NCBI GenBank assembly: GCA_944320885.1
Contig: CALUJE010000009.1
Location: 1 to 64,000, forward strand
Length of the DNA: 64,000 nt
Reading direction: 5' to 3'
Source: an uncultured Phocaeicola sp.
Lineage (GTDB): Bacteria; Bacteroidota; Bacteroidia; Bacteroidales; Bacteroidaceae
Notes under the pieces: generated by a model
Databases searched by the model: none
Told to the model about the DNA's origin: nothing
The model's input: only the letters and a program-made list of their open reading frames with translations
In this document: positions 27,111 to 37,500 of the stretch, piece after piece
How the letters are laid out: the number at the start of each line of letters is the position of its first letter
Numbering within the stretch: position 1 is the stretch's first letter
Program-made: the position numbers and the translations under genes

Positions 27111-28472
27111 TTATTGTATATCGTATAGTTTCAGTTTGTTGTAGAGGGTTTTTCTGTCTATTCCCAGTAAGATGGCTGCCTTGCTCTTATTGTTGTTGGT
27201 TTGGCGAAGAGCATCGAGAATCTGTTGTTTTTCATGTTTCTCGTTGCGCAGGCATAAAGAAGAAGCGGTATTTACCGTTTCATTTTCGTTCAGTTCACTG
27301 CCTATGTCCTGAAGGGTGATGTACCGTCCTTGTGCAAGAAGGGTAGCGCGCTTGACTACATTCTTCAGCTGTCTTAAATTTCCGGGCCAGGAATAGTGCT
27401 GCAAGGCTTCTGAAGCCTGAGCGTCAAAACCTATGAGGTTACGTTCCAGTTCACGATTGGCCTGGTCAAGAAAGAAATTTGCAAAAAGTAGAATATCTTC
27501 CTGACGTTCTCTCAGAGAAGGCATCCTCAGGGTAAATTCATTGATACGGTGATAAAGGTCTTCACGGAAATTGCCTTTCATAATGGCACTTTCAAGATTT
27601 TCGTTGGTTGCACTTATCACGCGTACATCAACTTCTATTTCCTTGGTAGAACCGATAGGGCGTATATGACGTTCCTGCAAGGCACGCAACAACTGTATCT
27701 GCACGTCGTAGCTGAGGTTTCCGATTTCATCCAGAAACAATGTTCCGCCATTGGCTTCGATAAAAGCTCCGGTCTTGTCGGTAATGGCTCCGGTAAAAGA
27801 GCCCTTTATATGTCCGAAAAATTCGGAAGCCGCCAGTTCTTTGGGGATTGAGCCGCAGTCAATGGCTATAAACGGTTTGTCTGCTCTTTTGCTCAACTGG
27901 TGAATTTTGCGTGCTACGTACTCTTTGCCCGTACCGCTGGCTCCGTTAATAAGTACAGACATGTGGGTCGGTGCTACAAGACGGACGTAATTGTACAATT
28001 GGCGCGCAGCCTCACTCTCGCCTTCCAGAAAGTTTTGAGGATTCAGTAAAGAAGTGCTGTTGCCGGAAGAAGTCTGCACTTGTGGGGCGGGAGTTTCGGT
28101 TTTGGAGGATCCTCCCTGTAAGGCTTCTTTTATTTTCTTTAAGAGTTCATCCGGTTGTACCGGTTTGGATATATAGTCACTGGCACCGCACTTCATAGCT
28201 TGTACGGCCGACTGGATATCGGCATAACTGGTCATGATGATGAGCGGGCATGCTATGTTTTTCTTGTTCATCCACATCAACAGCTGCATACCGTCTTCAT
28301 CAGGCAGGCGGCGGTCTGAAAGAACCAAATCATATTCGTTGTTGGTCAATTCACGGCGGGCATGTGCAACACTGCTTACAGTATTTACCTGAAAGCCTTT
28401 TTTACCCAGCCATGTTTTTAGCATGAGCGAAAATGTAATATCGTCTTCTACAATTAAAATGGATGTTGACAT
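27111..28472 (-). CDS. NtrC-family sigma-54-dependent response regulator
   Basis: 453 residues from the ATG at 28472 (MSTSILIVEDD); an ATG at 28493 is possible. Receiver domain 1-120 with phospho-Asp53 in LSDRRLPDED. AAA+ domain about 150-385 with Walker A GASGTGKE and Walker B TLFLDEI. The sigma-54 contact loop reads GSFTGA in place of GAFTGA. FIS-type HTH at the C-terminus (KSKAAILLGIDRKTLYNKL). Partner of the hybrid kinase upstream, 41 bases away if the later ATG is used. Targets unknown; no -24/-12 promoter was found with certainty in the window. Confidence 0.92.
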   Translation of the reverse strand: MSTSILIVEDDITFSLMLKTWLGKKGFQVNTVSSVAHARRELTNNEYDLVLSDRRLPDEDGMQLLMWMNKKNIACPLIIMTSYADIQSAVQAMKCGASDYISKPVQPDELLKKIKEALQGGSSKTETPAPQVQTSSGNSTSLLNPQNFLEGESEAARQLYNYVRLVAPTHMSVLINGASGTGKEYVARKIHQLSKRADKPFIAIDCGSIPKELAASEFFGHIKGSFTGAITDKTGAFIEANGGTLFLDEIGNLSYDVQIQLLRALQERHIRPIGSTKEIEVDVRVISATNENLESAIMKGNFREDLYHRINEFTLRMPSLRERQEDILLFANFFLDQANRELERNLIGFDAQASEALQHYSWPGNLRQLKNVVKRATLLAQGRYITLQDIGSELNENETVNTASSLCLRNEKHEKQQILDALRQTNNNKSKAAILLGIDRKTLYNKLKLYDIQ

Positions 28473-28533
28473 TGTTTTCTTTATTTCGTTCATGTAGCAA
28501 AGATACGTCTTTTTTTATGATACTATTCGGTTT

Positions 28534-31038
28534 TTATATCTTTTTATTAGCTTCCCGAATGATTGTATCCATTTGTTGCAATACAAAATTGACTTTTTGT
28601 GCAATAGACAATGTTATTTCGTCATAAGGCTCTTTTTCCAGCCATACCAGTACGGGCAGACAGTCTTGTGCTTCGAGCATGGTAAACAGCGGCAGTTGCT
28701 TGTGGGCGATATGGCGGATGAGCCGGCTGTCTCCATTCATGAGTGCTTCTTCAAGATTATTGCGGTTAGCCTGTGTTTCTTCAATGAACGAACGGATAAT
28801 CTCGGCAGAAGCTTCAGGATCATCTTCCGAAAAAGCTGTAAGTGCAGAAAAATTGAAAATATCCTTGTTCTCACTTTCGTTAACAGTGGACTGTTGGACA
28901 GTGATATCCCATCCTGTAATGGTTGTTATCAGTCGGAGCAGCTCGCTTTGAGTATATGGCTTGTGAAGGGCTGCCGTAAATCCTTGCCGGATAAATTCTT
29001 CTTCGTTCATATCACTGCGTGCAGTGAGTGCAACAACAGGAAGCTGGCTGGTCTCCTGAGCCTGCTGTCTTATTCCCTTCAGCAGATTGAATCCGTTCAG
29101 GGCAGGCATCTGTATGTCTGTAAAGAGAATGTCGAACTTCTCTTTTTTGAGCAGATGAAACAATATGTCGGGACTGTCACAACAGGTAATCTGTAACTGC
29201 GGCGAATGGAGCATGGCCTTGGTCAAATCCAGTTGTATGCGGTCATCGTCAATAAAGATAAGCTTTATTTTTTGCCCGTCGGGGAGAGGCCTGCAATCTT
29301 TTTGTTCAGCAGGCTTTTGTTCAATGGAATGTTCTTTTTCAATGGCATTCTCAGGTACGGGCTTCATGGGCAGTGAAATGGTAAATGTGGTACCTATGCC
29401 GGGCTTGCTGTTTACTTCTATATCTCCATTCATCAGGACTACCAGACGTTGGGTAATAGCCAGTCCCAGTCCGAAGCCTTCTGCTCCCTGTGCATTTTTC
29501 AGTCGGGTAAATTCCTTGAAAATATTTTCTTTTTCTTCCTGTGAAATTCCGCTTCCAGTATCACTTACTGACCAGATGAGATGATGTGCTTGGTATGCGA
29601 CCTGCAGACTGATGCTTCCCTGACTGGTAAATTTCAGAGCATTGGAAAGCAGATTGTCGGTGATTTGCCGGATACGGAACGGATCTCCCCAATAGAAATG
29701 GTTACAGCTGTCGTCTGCATGGAATTTGAGCGTCAGACCTTTCTCCCTGGCCAGTGGCTGATAACTGTTGTATATGGTTTCAAACAGTTGGAGTGGTGAG
29801 AAAGATACCTTGTTGATTTCCATTTTATGTGATTCCAACTTATGATAGTCGAGCAATGAGCTTACCAGATTGAGTAAATGACGGGCAGAACTCTTCATGT
29901 TGTCAAGGTAGAAACGCGGACGCTCTTCTTTCAATATGCGGGTCAGGAGATCTATATATCCGATGATGGAACCTGCCGGTGCCTTGATATCGTGCGTAAT
30001 GGTAAGCATGAGTTTTTCGCGTGCGTCCAGCAAATCTTCGGCTCTTTTCTTTGCTTTCTCCAGTTCCTGCCGGTAATGATTGCTTCTTGTGATGTCACGT
30101 TCGATAAGGAATATGAATATGGCGGCTAGCAACAGTGCAGCAACAGCTACCCATGCAATAGCCTGGGCCGACTTCTGTCTGGCACTCTTCTGAAAGTTCA
30201 TCCTCTGGTTAATCAGTTTAATCTCTTCCTGCTCAAATGTCTGCAGCATCTGGTTCATGCGTGCATTCAGTTCGTTGCTGTTTCGCTTGAAACGGTTTAT
30301 CTTGTATTGGATATCGTTTCTTAATAACGATACGCTGTCGTCGACCTGAGTCTGTATGTTGCGCAGGATACTGGCTACCGTATCGGCCGGATTGTATGCT
30401 TTTACCAGGGTATCAATTACCAGTTCACGCTGTGTATCGGTTACCAGGGTAGAGTCTTCTTTGGGCGGAGCAAATACCTGGGCAATCCGTTTGAAGAAGT
30501 TTGGGCGCTTCTTCTTTACTACATATGATTTCTCGTTGATAATTTCCTTCTTCTGTACTTTCTCTACTTTTTGTACGTCGGCCGTATCATGTCTGTGTAT
30601 GATACTTTCTATCTTTTGCTGGTAAATGAGTCCGGTATTGGCATCATGCATGGCCTGCAACAGGTTATACATGGTACGTTCTTTCTGTTTCATCAGATAC
30701 TTGATTGTATCAAGGCGAGCCTTTTGCAGACTGTCGGTGAGTAAGTCCTGAAGTTCTTTAATGGATACTCCGGCATTGCGCATGGCTTTCTGGTATTTGT
30801 TGAATTCTTCCAGTTGACCCGCGCTGACCGACTGTCCGATAATCTCGGTCTGATACAGCTGGTTCAAGGCTCTGTAAGTAGCCAGACGCTGTTCATTGAT
30901 TTTCTGTTCAGAACCTTCCGTATTTGTCAGGTCTTTCATTTTCTGGTAAATGTAGTTGACCGAGAAGCCTAACAACAGACACAGTAAAATGTAACCGAGA
31001 ACAATCTTTATCTGAGTTGATTTGAAGTTGTTTGCCAT
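28534..31038 (-). CDS. Hybrid sensor histidine kinase with receiver and Hpt domains
   Basis: 834 residues. TM segments at about 11-30 and 290-313 enclose a helical periplasmic sensor. HisKA with the phospho-His in THDIKAPAGSIIGY (about 350), HATPase with DNLLSNALKF, DTGSGIS and GFGLGLAI, then a receiver (FIDDDR ... FTDIQMP ... LHKPY) and a C-terminal Hpt-like domain (LIRHIAHKQLP). It forms a phosphorelay, presumably ending at the NtrC-type regulator encoded next. Its start overlaps the MATE gene by 31 bases. Signal unknown. Confidence 0.93.
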   Translation of the reverse strand: MANNFKSTQIKIVLGYILLCLLLGFSVNYIYQKMKDLTNTEGSEQKINEQRLATYRALNQLYQTEIIGQSVSAGQLEEFNKYQKAMRNAGVSIKELQDLLTDSLQKARLDTIKYLMKQKERTMYNLLQAMHDANTGLIYQQKIESIIHRHDTADVQKVEKVQKKEIINEKSYVVKKKRPNFFKRIAQVFAPPKEDSTLVTDTQRELVIDTLVKAYNPADTVASILRNIQTQVDDSVSLLRNDIQYKINRFKRNSNELNARMNQMLQTFEQEEIKLINQRMNFQKSARQKSAQAIAWVAVAALLLAAIFIFLIERDITRSNHYRQELEKAKKRAEDLLDAREKLMLTITHDIKAPAGSIIGYIDLLTRILKEERPRFYLDNMKSSARHLLNLVSSLLDYHKLESHKMEINKVSFSPLQLFETIYNSYQPLAREKGLTLKFHADDSCNHFYWGDPFRIRQITDNLLSNALKFTSQGSISLQVAYQAHHLIWSVSDTGSGISQEEKENIFKEFTRLKNAQGAEGFGLGLAITQRLVVLMNGDIEVNSKPGIGTTFTISLPMKPVPENAIEKEHSIEQKPAEQKDCRPLPDGQKIKLIFIDDDRIQLDLTKAMLHSPQLQITCCDSPDILFHLLKKEKFDILFTDIQMPALNGFNLLKGIRQQAQETSQLPVVALTARSDMNEEEFIRQGFTAALHKPYTQSELLRLITTITGWDITVQQSTVNESENKDIFNFSALTAFSEDDPEASAEIIRSFIEETQANRNNLEEALMNGDSRLIRHIAHKQLPLFTMLEAQDCLPVLVWLEKEPYDEITLSIAQKVNFVLQQMDTIIREANKKI

Positions 31039-32375
31039 GTATATCCCTTTGTTTTCTTATAAAAGCAATAATAAAATGCTATACCTGCACTGGTCAGTCC
31101 TACGGGGAATCCCATCCATACTCCTGTAATGCCCCAGTCAAAGACAAATCCGAACAGATAGCTGGTGGGTAAAGATAATAAAATGTAGGCAACAAAAGCA
31201 ATATACATCATGGGTTTTACATTGGATATACCGCGGAGTGCGTTGGCGAAGGATATTTGAAGTCCGTCACCAAACTGATACAGGAGCATCGGAATAATAA
31301 GGGTTGCTACCATGCTGCTCACTTCGTCACTGTCGGTAAACCAGCTTCCCAGCTGATAACGTGAGAAGAATATGAGCGTGCACAAAAAGACTCCGGAGAT
31401 GAGTATGAGATGAAATCCCGCATTAGCTGCCCTGCGGATATTCTCAGTGTCTTCTTGTCCGTAAAAGTAGCTGACACGAATGGCTATGGCTGCTCCCATG
31501 CCGTAGTATATCATAAAGCACAAGGTTGAGATGGTGCACATTACCTGATGAGAGGCCAGAGCGGTTGTTCCAAGCCATCCAATCATAATGGCACACAGAC
31601 TGAATGATGCCGTTTCCATTCCCATTTGCAGGGCGATGGGCCATCCCAGCTTATTCAGATGCAAAATACTTTTCCGGTTGACAAACAGTTGCATGAATCC
31701 TTCCTTGAAAGTATGGTATCGGCTTGTCCGGAAAAACAGGAAACAGAATACCACCAGCATCATGATGCGTGCAAACAGGGTAGACAGTCCTCCACCTGTC
31801 AGTCCCCATTCGGGAAAACCCAGTTTTCCATATATCAGCAGATAGTTTCCTATGATATTAAGCACATTTCCTCCCAACAGAATCCACATGGGGGTGCGTG
31901 TATCGGTTATGCCGTCGGAAAACTGTTTGAAAGCATTGAACAGCATGACGAAAGGCAGAGAAGTCAACAGGATCAGGTAATAAGGCTTGATGAGAGGAAG
32001 CAATTCTTCCGGTTGGCCCAGATGTTCAATGTTCAGATATACTCCTCCCATGATGACGCATAGCAGCAGTCCGATAAGCAGATTCGCAACCAGACTGTTT
32101 TTTAATGCTTCACCGGCTTCTTTATCGGCTCCTTTTCCAAACAGAGAGCCTACGATGGGAGTCAGGCCATATGAAAAGCCTAGTCCGAAAATGATGGCCA
32201 GATTAAACAGGTTATTGACAAATCCTGCAGCAGACAGTTCGTTGGCACTGTGATGTCCGATCATCATGGTATCGGCAAATCCCAGAATGATGGTTCCGAT
32301 TTGTCCGATGATGATGGGTACTCCTAGATAGATTAGTTCTTTATAATGTCTTTTATAGTTGATAGCTTGTTTCAT
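31008..32375 (-). CDS. MATE-family multidrug/cation efflux transporter
   Basis: 455 residues with twelve hydrophobic segments; the N-terminal YLGVPIIIGQIGTIILGFADTMMIGHHSA is typical MATE TM1 with GFADTMMIG. Exports toxic compounds using Na+ or H+ gradients at the inner membrane. Overlaps M16 peptidase by 4 bases and the kinase by 31, so the genes are tightly co-transcribed. Substrate unknown. Confidence 0.92.
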   Translation of the reverse strand: MKQAINYKRHYKELIYLGVPIIIGQIGTIILGFADTMMIGHHSANELSAAGFVNNLFNLAIIFGLGFSYGLTPIVGSLFGKGADKEAGEALKNSLVANLLIGLLLCVIMGGVYLNIEHLGQPEELLPLIKPYYLILLTSLPFVMLFNAFKQFSDGITDTRTPMWILLGGNVLNIIGNYLLIYGKLGFPEWGLTGGGLSTLFARIMMLVVFCFLFFRTSRYHTFKEGFMQLFVNRKSILHLNKLGWPIALQMGMETASFSLCAIMIGWLGTTALASHQVMCTISTLCFMIYYGMGAAIAIRVSYFYGQEDTENIRRAANAGFHLILISGVFLCTLIFFSRYQLGSWFTDSDEVSSMVATLIIPMLLYQFGDGLQISFANALRGISNVKPMMYIAFVAYILLSLPTSYLFGFVFDWGITGVWMGFPVGLTSAGIAFYYCFYKKTKGYTWQTTSNQLR

Positions 32376-33613
32376 TTGTTTTGTGCTTTATACAGAAGAG
32401 TACAACAATTGGATGTCCGGAAACACTCTTGAGCCACACGGCGTATCTGTCCGGCATTTACGGTTCTGTATTTTCTTACTTCATCATTAAGGTCTTCTGC
32501 CTGGCTGAGCATTTCAAAATAGGCCAGATTGGTTGCTACATTCAGATAGTTGATATTGTTGAAAATCTGTTCTGACTCATATCTGTTCTTGACCTTTTCG
32601 AGTTCGTGATTGCTGATATCATTCTGCTTGAGTTCATCCAGCTCTTTCCATATGGCGCGTTCTGCTTCTTCCAGAGTATGTCCCGGTGCAGGCTTGGCTA
32701 TGATGGTAAGCAATCCTTCGTCCAGACTGCCTGTAATGTAGGCATCTGTACTTGAGCAGATTTGCTGTTCGATTACAAGTCTCTGAATCAGTCGGCTGGA
32801 CTTTCCGTTGGCAAGAATATCCGACAGCATATCAAAAGCATAGTAATCAGGATGCATGCGGTTGCACATGTGGAAACAGATATACAGGGCATCAACAGGA
32901 ACAGGACGTGTCACTTCCATCCGGCGTTTTTCTGTCTGGCAAGGTTCCTGTGGCAGTTGTCTGACCGGAACATTGCGTGCAGGAATCGGTCCAAACCACT
33001 TTTCCGCAAGTTGTACGGTATCTTCAAACGAAATGTTGCCGGTTACAGCCAGAATCGCATTGTTGGGGGCATAATAAGTGAAGAAGAATTTCTTTACTTC
33101 ATCCAGTGTGGCATCGGCTATATGGCTTATTTCCTTTCCGATGGTAGGCCACTGATACGGATGTACTTTGTATGCCATCGAACGCAACAGGTGTGAAGTA
33201 TCTCCATACGGCTGGTTCAGGTTTCGTTGCTTGAACTCTTCAATCACCACCTGTTTTTGTATGTCAAGGCTTCTCTGGTTGAAATCCAGACTTAACATCC
33301 GGTCAGATTCCAGCCAGAATCCTGTTTCAATGTTGTTTGCAGGCAATGTGAGGTAATAGTTTGTGATATCATTGTTTGTCCATGCATTGTTTTCACCTCC
33401 GGCCATTTGTATGGGAGTATCGTAGTCGGGAATGTTGACCGAGCCTCCAAACATCAGGTGCTCAAACAAGTGTGCGAATCCTGTATGACTTGGAGATTCA
33501 TCGCGGGCGCCCACCTTATAAAGAAGGTTGAGCGCCGCCATGTTTGTATTTTTATCTTCGTTGTGCACAACGGTCAGTCCGTTGGCAAGCGTGTGTCGGT
33601 TGATTTTTATCAC
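32372..33613 (-). CDS. M16 family zinc peptidase (insulinase/pitrilysin type)
   Basis: 413 residues, one pair of M16 domains. The inverted zinc motif HLFEH is near residue 48 (AHLFEHLMFGG), with the third ligand Glu downstream in VVIEEFKQR. No signal peptide, so probably cytoplasmic. NPYGDTSH-like sequence (NQPYGDTSH) matches relatives. Seven bases after the cyclophilin gene and overlapping MATE by four: part of a five-gene run. Confidence 0.9.
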   Translation of the reverse strand: MIKINRHTLANGLTVVHNEDKNTNMAALNLLYKVGARDESPSHTGFAHLFEHLMFGGSVNIPDYDTPIQMAGGENNAWTNNDITNYYLTLPANNIETGFWLESDRMLSLDFNQRSLDIQKQVVIEEFKQRNLNQPYGDTSHLLRSMAYKVHPYQWPTIGKEISHIADATLDEVKKFFFTYYAPNNAILAVTGNISFEDTVQLAEKWFGPIPARNVPVRQLPQEPCQTEKRRMEVTRPVPVDALYICFHMCNRMHPDYYAFDMLSDILANGKSSRLIQRLVIEQQICSSTDAYITGSLDEGLLTIIAKPAPGHTLEEAERAIWKELDELKQNDISNHELEKVKNRYESEQIFNNINYLNVATNLAYFEMLSQAEDLNDEVRKYRTVNAGQIRRVAQECFRTSNCCTLLYKAQNK

Positions 33614-33620
33614 GATAAGA

Positions 33621-34454
33621 TTATTCCTCTACGGTTATTTTCTTTATTACTATGTTTTCGAGCGGACGGTCGGCGCGGTTGGTCTTTACATCCTGGATTC
33701 TGTTGACTACATCCATTCCTTCGATAACTTCTCCGAATACGGTATATTGTCCGTCAAGATGAGGTGCTCCTCCTACAGTTTTGTAAGCATTCCGTTGCTC
33801 TTCAGTAAAGCGGAAAGGATTCTGAAGCACAATCTTTTCAGCCTGTTCTATCAGTTCGTCCTGAAGTTTCTTAAGTCCGGTAGAATCGCTGTTCTTACGC
33901 ATCAGGAATATTTCTTTCATGTGCTGGCGTGCCAGACGGTTGAATTCAGAGTGCAGCATGTTCTGGTTCATCTGTGATTCCAAAGCGTCCAGTTCTGCTT
34001 CCTTGAATACTTTTCCGGTTACAATGTAGAACTGACATCCTGACGACTCCTTGTTGGGGTTAACATCGTCGCCCATACGTGCAGCTGATAAGACTCCGCG
34101 ACGGTGAAAATATTTGGGATATACAAATTCTGCAGGAATGGTATAACCCGTATCTCCGGAACCCAGCGTAGCGGTATCTGATGCATGTTTTGATTCCGGG
34201 TCACCAGCCTGAATCATGAAGTCTTTGATTACACGGTGAAAGAGTGTGCCGTCATAAAATCCTTCTTTGGCAAGCTTGATTATATTGTCACGGTGCTTGG
34301 GGGTGTCATCAAACAGTCTAAGACGGATGTCACCTTTGGTAGTTTCAAGTAATAATACAGTTCCTTCCATATTTTTGTTTTTCTTGTTGCATGCAGTAAA
34401 ACCGCATATTGCAATGGTTATAATGCAGATTGTATATAAAAAAGTTTTGTTCAT
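33621..34454 (-). CDS. Cyclophilin-type peptidyl-prolyl isomerase, lipoprotein
   Basis: 277 residues, SPII signal ending GFTAC (Cys22). The cyclophilin core is split: FHRVIKDFMIQAGDP in the first part and SSGCQFYIVTG next, while a helical insertion of about 75 residues (KVFKEAELDALESQM ... RNAYKTVGG) precedes DGQYTVFGEVIEGMDVVNRI. This insertion is typical of Bacteroidetes members. Catalyses proline isomerisation in envelope proteins. First gene of the run cyclophilin-M16-MATE-kinase-regulator. Confidence 0.92.
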   Translation of the reverse strand: MNKTFLYTICIITIAICGFTACNKKNKNMEGTVLLLETTKGDIRLRLFDDTPKHRDNIIKLAKEGFYDGTLFHRVIKDFMIQAGDPESKHASDTATLGSGDTGYTIPAEFVYPKYFHRRGVLSAARMGDDVNPNKESSGCQFYIVTGKVFKEAELDALESQMNQNMLHSEFNRLARQHMKEIFLMRKNSDSTGLKKLQDELIEQAEKIVLQNPFRFTEEQRNAYKTVGGAPHLDGQYTVFGEVIEGMDVVNRIQDVKTNRADRPLENIVIKKITVEE

Positions 34455-34479
34455 TTGTTCTTATTTATTTAAGCGTCTG

Positions 34480-34487
34480 CAAAGATA
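34480..34487 (-). promoter_or_regulatory. -7 element of the cyclophilin operon
   Basis: Minus-strand TATCTTTG, 25 bases before the ATG. No good TTTG partner is seen. Confidence 0.45.
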
Positions 34488-34542
34488 CATGAATATTCGT
34501 GATTTTGACTATAGCCGGCATTGAAAGATAATACTCAATCTT

Positions 34543-37500
34543 CTAATATGGTGTGGCATCATAGGGTGTCAGACTTTCCAGAAACTTGCAGTATATGTCA
34601 TTCCGTTTCAGCAAGACAGGGTTCCCTGTAACAAAAAGCTGTTTTTTTGCCCGTGTGATGGCTACATTCAGTTTGCGGTCAATCCATAATTCGTCATCCT
34701 GTACGGGAACGCTGATTATGTCCAGCTGATAAAGCTGGCTGATAGTGGTAGAATAAATAATGATGTCCCTTTGGCTTCCCTGATAGCGTTCTACCGTATC
34801 GATAGTGATTTCTTCGGTTTCGGGTATAGACAGTCTGGCCAGTTCATGATGAATAAGCGCTATCTGATTTCTGAACGGAACAATGATGCCGATGCGTTCT
34901 TTTGCCCGGAAGGGCATCTGATTCATGCAGCAGAGTTCATAGATACTCTGTACGATGGACGCCACAATTTTAGCCTCTTCGCGGTTTATCTTGTTTGAAT
35001 CGGTCAGGGGAGGTGTGTGCGACGGGAAGAATCCTGTTCGTGTATGGGCAATGAAATATTGCAGTCCGTTGACCTCTTTGTCGGGATAAAGGCTGAAATC
35101 GATATCAGCGGTCTGATGCTTTACCGGGACAATATCAAGTTTTCCTCCATAAAAGAAGCGGTTGGCAAACGCACTGATGTCGGGATGCATGCGTCCCTGC
35201 CGGTTAAGCATGGCTAGTATGCCTTTCTGGGGATGTTTCAGCTGGAGATGATACAGCCGTTCGAACAAAGAGTTGCGGCGGTCTGTAAGTCCGATTTCCC
35301 ATAGACGGCTGTCATTGACAACCGAATCTTTTTCAGACTGTAATACTACGGCTGGCAATTGTTTGTGGTCGCCCACCAGAATGAACTTGTCGATGGCGCA
35401 TCGTCCGGCATCATTGTGTGCACAGAGAATACCCATGATTTGCGGTTCCAGTATTTGCGATGCTTCGTCAACGATGGCAACGTGGAAATGCTTGAGCTTG
35501 AACAGGTCAGTGCGTCCCATGACAGATGCTGTTGTACCTACGAAAATGCGTGTGTTTCCTATCGTTTGCCGTATCAGATCGCGGTTACGGCATGAGGCAA
35601 TGGCATTCTGAAGCAAGCGGGGACGGTAACGTTCTTCGCACGACTGGTTACTTCCGATGCGGATATAGTCAGGTTTGTAAGAAATACTTTCCAGCATTTC
35701 ACAAATTTCATCTACAGCCCTGTTGGTATATGACAGCAGCAGGATATTGTTGTCTGCCTCGGAATGAAACTCTTCGACCATGCTTTTCAGTGCAACCGAG
35801 GTCTTTCCGGTACCCGGCGGACCGATAAGCAGGAAGTAGTCGTCTGCCTGTTTGGCCTGCAGTACGATGTCGTCAATTTGTGAGTTCAGATAGTGGTTGT
35901 TCAGTTTCCTGCCGGCAGAAATGTGCGGTTCACGCAGTCCCAGCATCAGTTCCTTTCGGGTGGAAGGAGCTGTAATGAAAGTGTATAGGCCTTGATACTG
36001 CTTGTTGTATGAACTGTCTATAAAGTCATGCTCCATGGCATACAGCGACTGTTGGGGCAGTGCCTGTATGTTCCGTTGTTTGTACCGCAATTTGAACATC
36101 ACTTCTTTGCTGTCGATGTGCTCAATGCTTCCGCGGAAAATCTGTCTGTTGGTTGCATTGTCCGTCTCACTGTTCTTTTCATACAGCAGGACGATGTCTC
36201 CATGACGGAAGTTGGGCAGGAAACTGTCTTCATAGGGAGGTATCTCCAGCTTCAGCAGTTCAATGCCTTCATTGTCTTCAACTTCTGTAATCCGCAACCC
36301 GGTCAGGATGTTTCCGTTGCTTTGCTTGGTTATGACACTGGCATTCCACAAGTCGGAAAATCCGCGTGACGAATCCGGTTGGTTGTCTCCGGTTTTTGAC
36401 AGGAACTGTTCTTTGGTTATGAATGAAAAGAAATGATTGAAGTAGGCATTTTCCATTTCCGTCATTTGGTGTAACGGATTCAGCATGCGTACCAGTTTGG
36501 GACGTTGCCACTGTGTCCATAATTTAGAAGTATCATTTTTTTCATTCAGGTTGTCGGGAGTAAGCTGTGATATGATTTCCTCGCTTTTTCCCTGTTTGAT
36601 AAGTTGCTCATTGTGTACAATGGCATTTCGCAGACTGATGGCACGCTGTATCTGAACCTTGGCGCTTCTTTCCAGAAACAGTCTTGGATATACCGAATAA
36701 AACAGGAATGAGTGTACTTCTTCTCTGGAGATATCCAGATTGTAATACAATATTTCCTTATAGAGCGCCATTTGCAGGGCATGACTTTCTTTTGAGCGGT
36801 ATTCGCCATAATATTCGTCGGCTTTACCCGATTTCAGTTCAATCAGGTTCTTTCCGTCATCCTGCAAGAGGTCCATACGTCCCTGCAATCCCAAAGCTTC
36901 ACAAAGGAAAGAAGGTTCAAGGATGGCCTTGTTCCGGTCAATGCGGCACGACGGATTGGGAAATGACTGCATCACGATGCGCTGTATGTGTTCAAACTGC
37001 AGGCGTGCTTTGGCGAAATAATCCTGATTGATATCTGGACAGGTGCAGTATTCCATTACATTGTTGCGGAACGCTTTCTGGATGGAATCTTCAAACCGTG
37101 CAGGAGAATCGTCTGTTTCGTTGACACAGTCATCGAGAAACTGATTGGCTGCATTTCCCAGCAAGGTATGAAAGGTTGTTTCCTGAGGCAATATCTTGTT
37201 TACTATATATTGCAGCGGGCTGTTGCCGTAATTTGTGTAGCAGGTTGCCAGTGCACTGATATCAATCAGATAGTCAGGTTCAAAGACAATGATTTCGGGT
37301 GTGAGCACTCCGGCTTCGTCACTTCTTACGGAAAGCAGGTTGAGTTGTGCACCTTCATAAAGAAAATCGGGCAGATTGCCGAATTCTTTAGGAAACACCA
37401 CGGGGAACGGTTCATCTGTAGGATGAGCCTCATCGTATGCATAGATGAAGTTTTCATCCCATTTGACCGTTACCACCCGCATTTGTTTACGCATTTCACT

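Noticed and set aside
31008..31038. A 31-base overlap of MATE and kinase genes as a sign of frameshift
   Set aside because: Both proteins have normal ends; overlaps of this size occur in tight operons.
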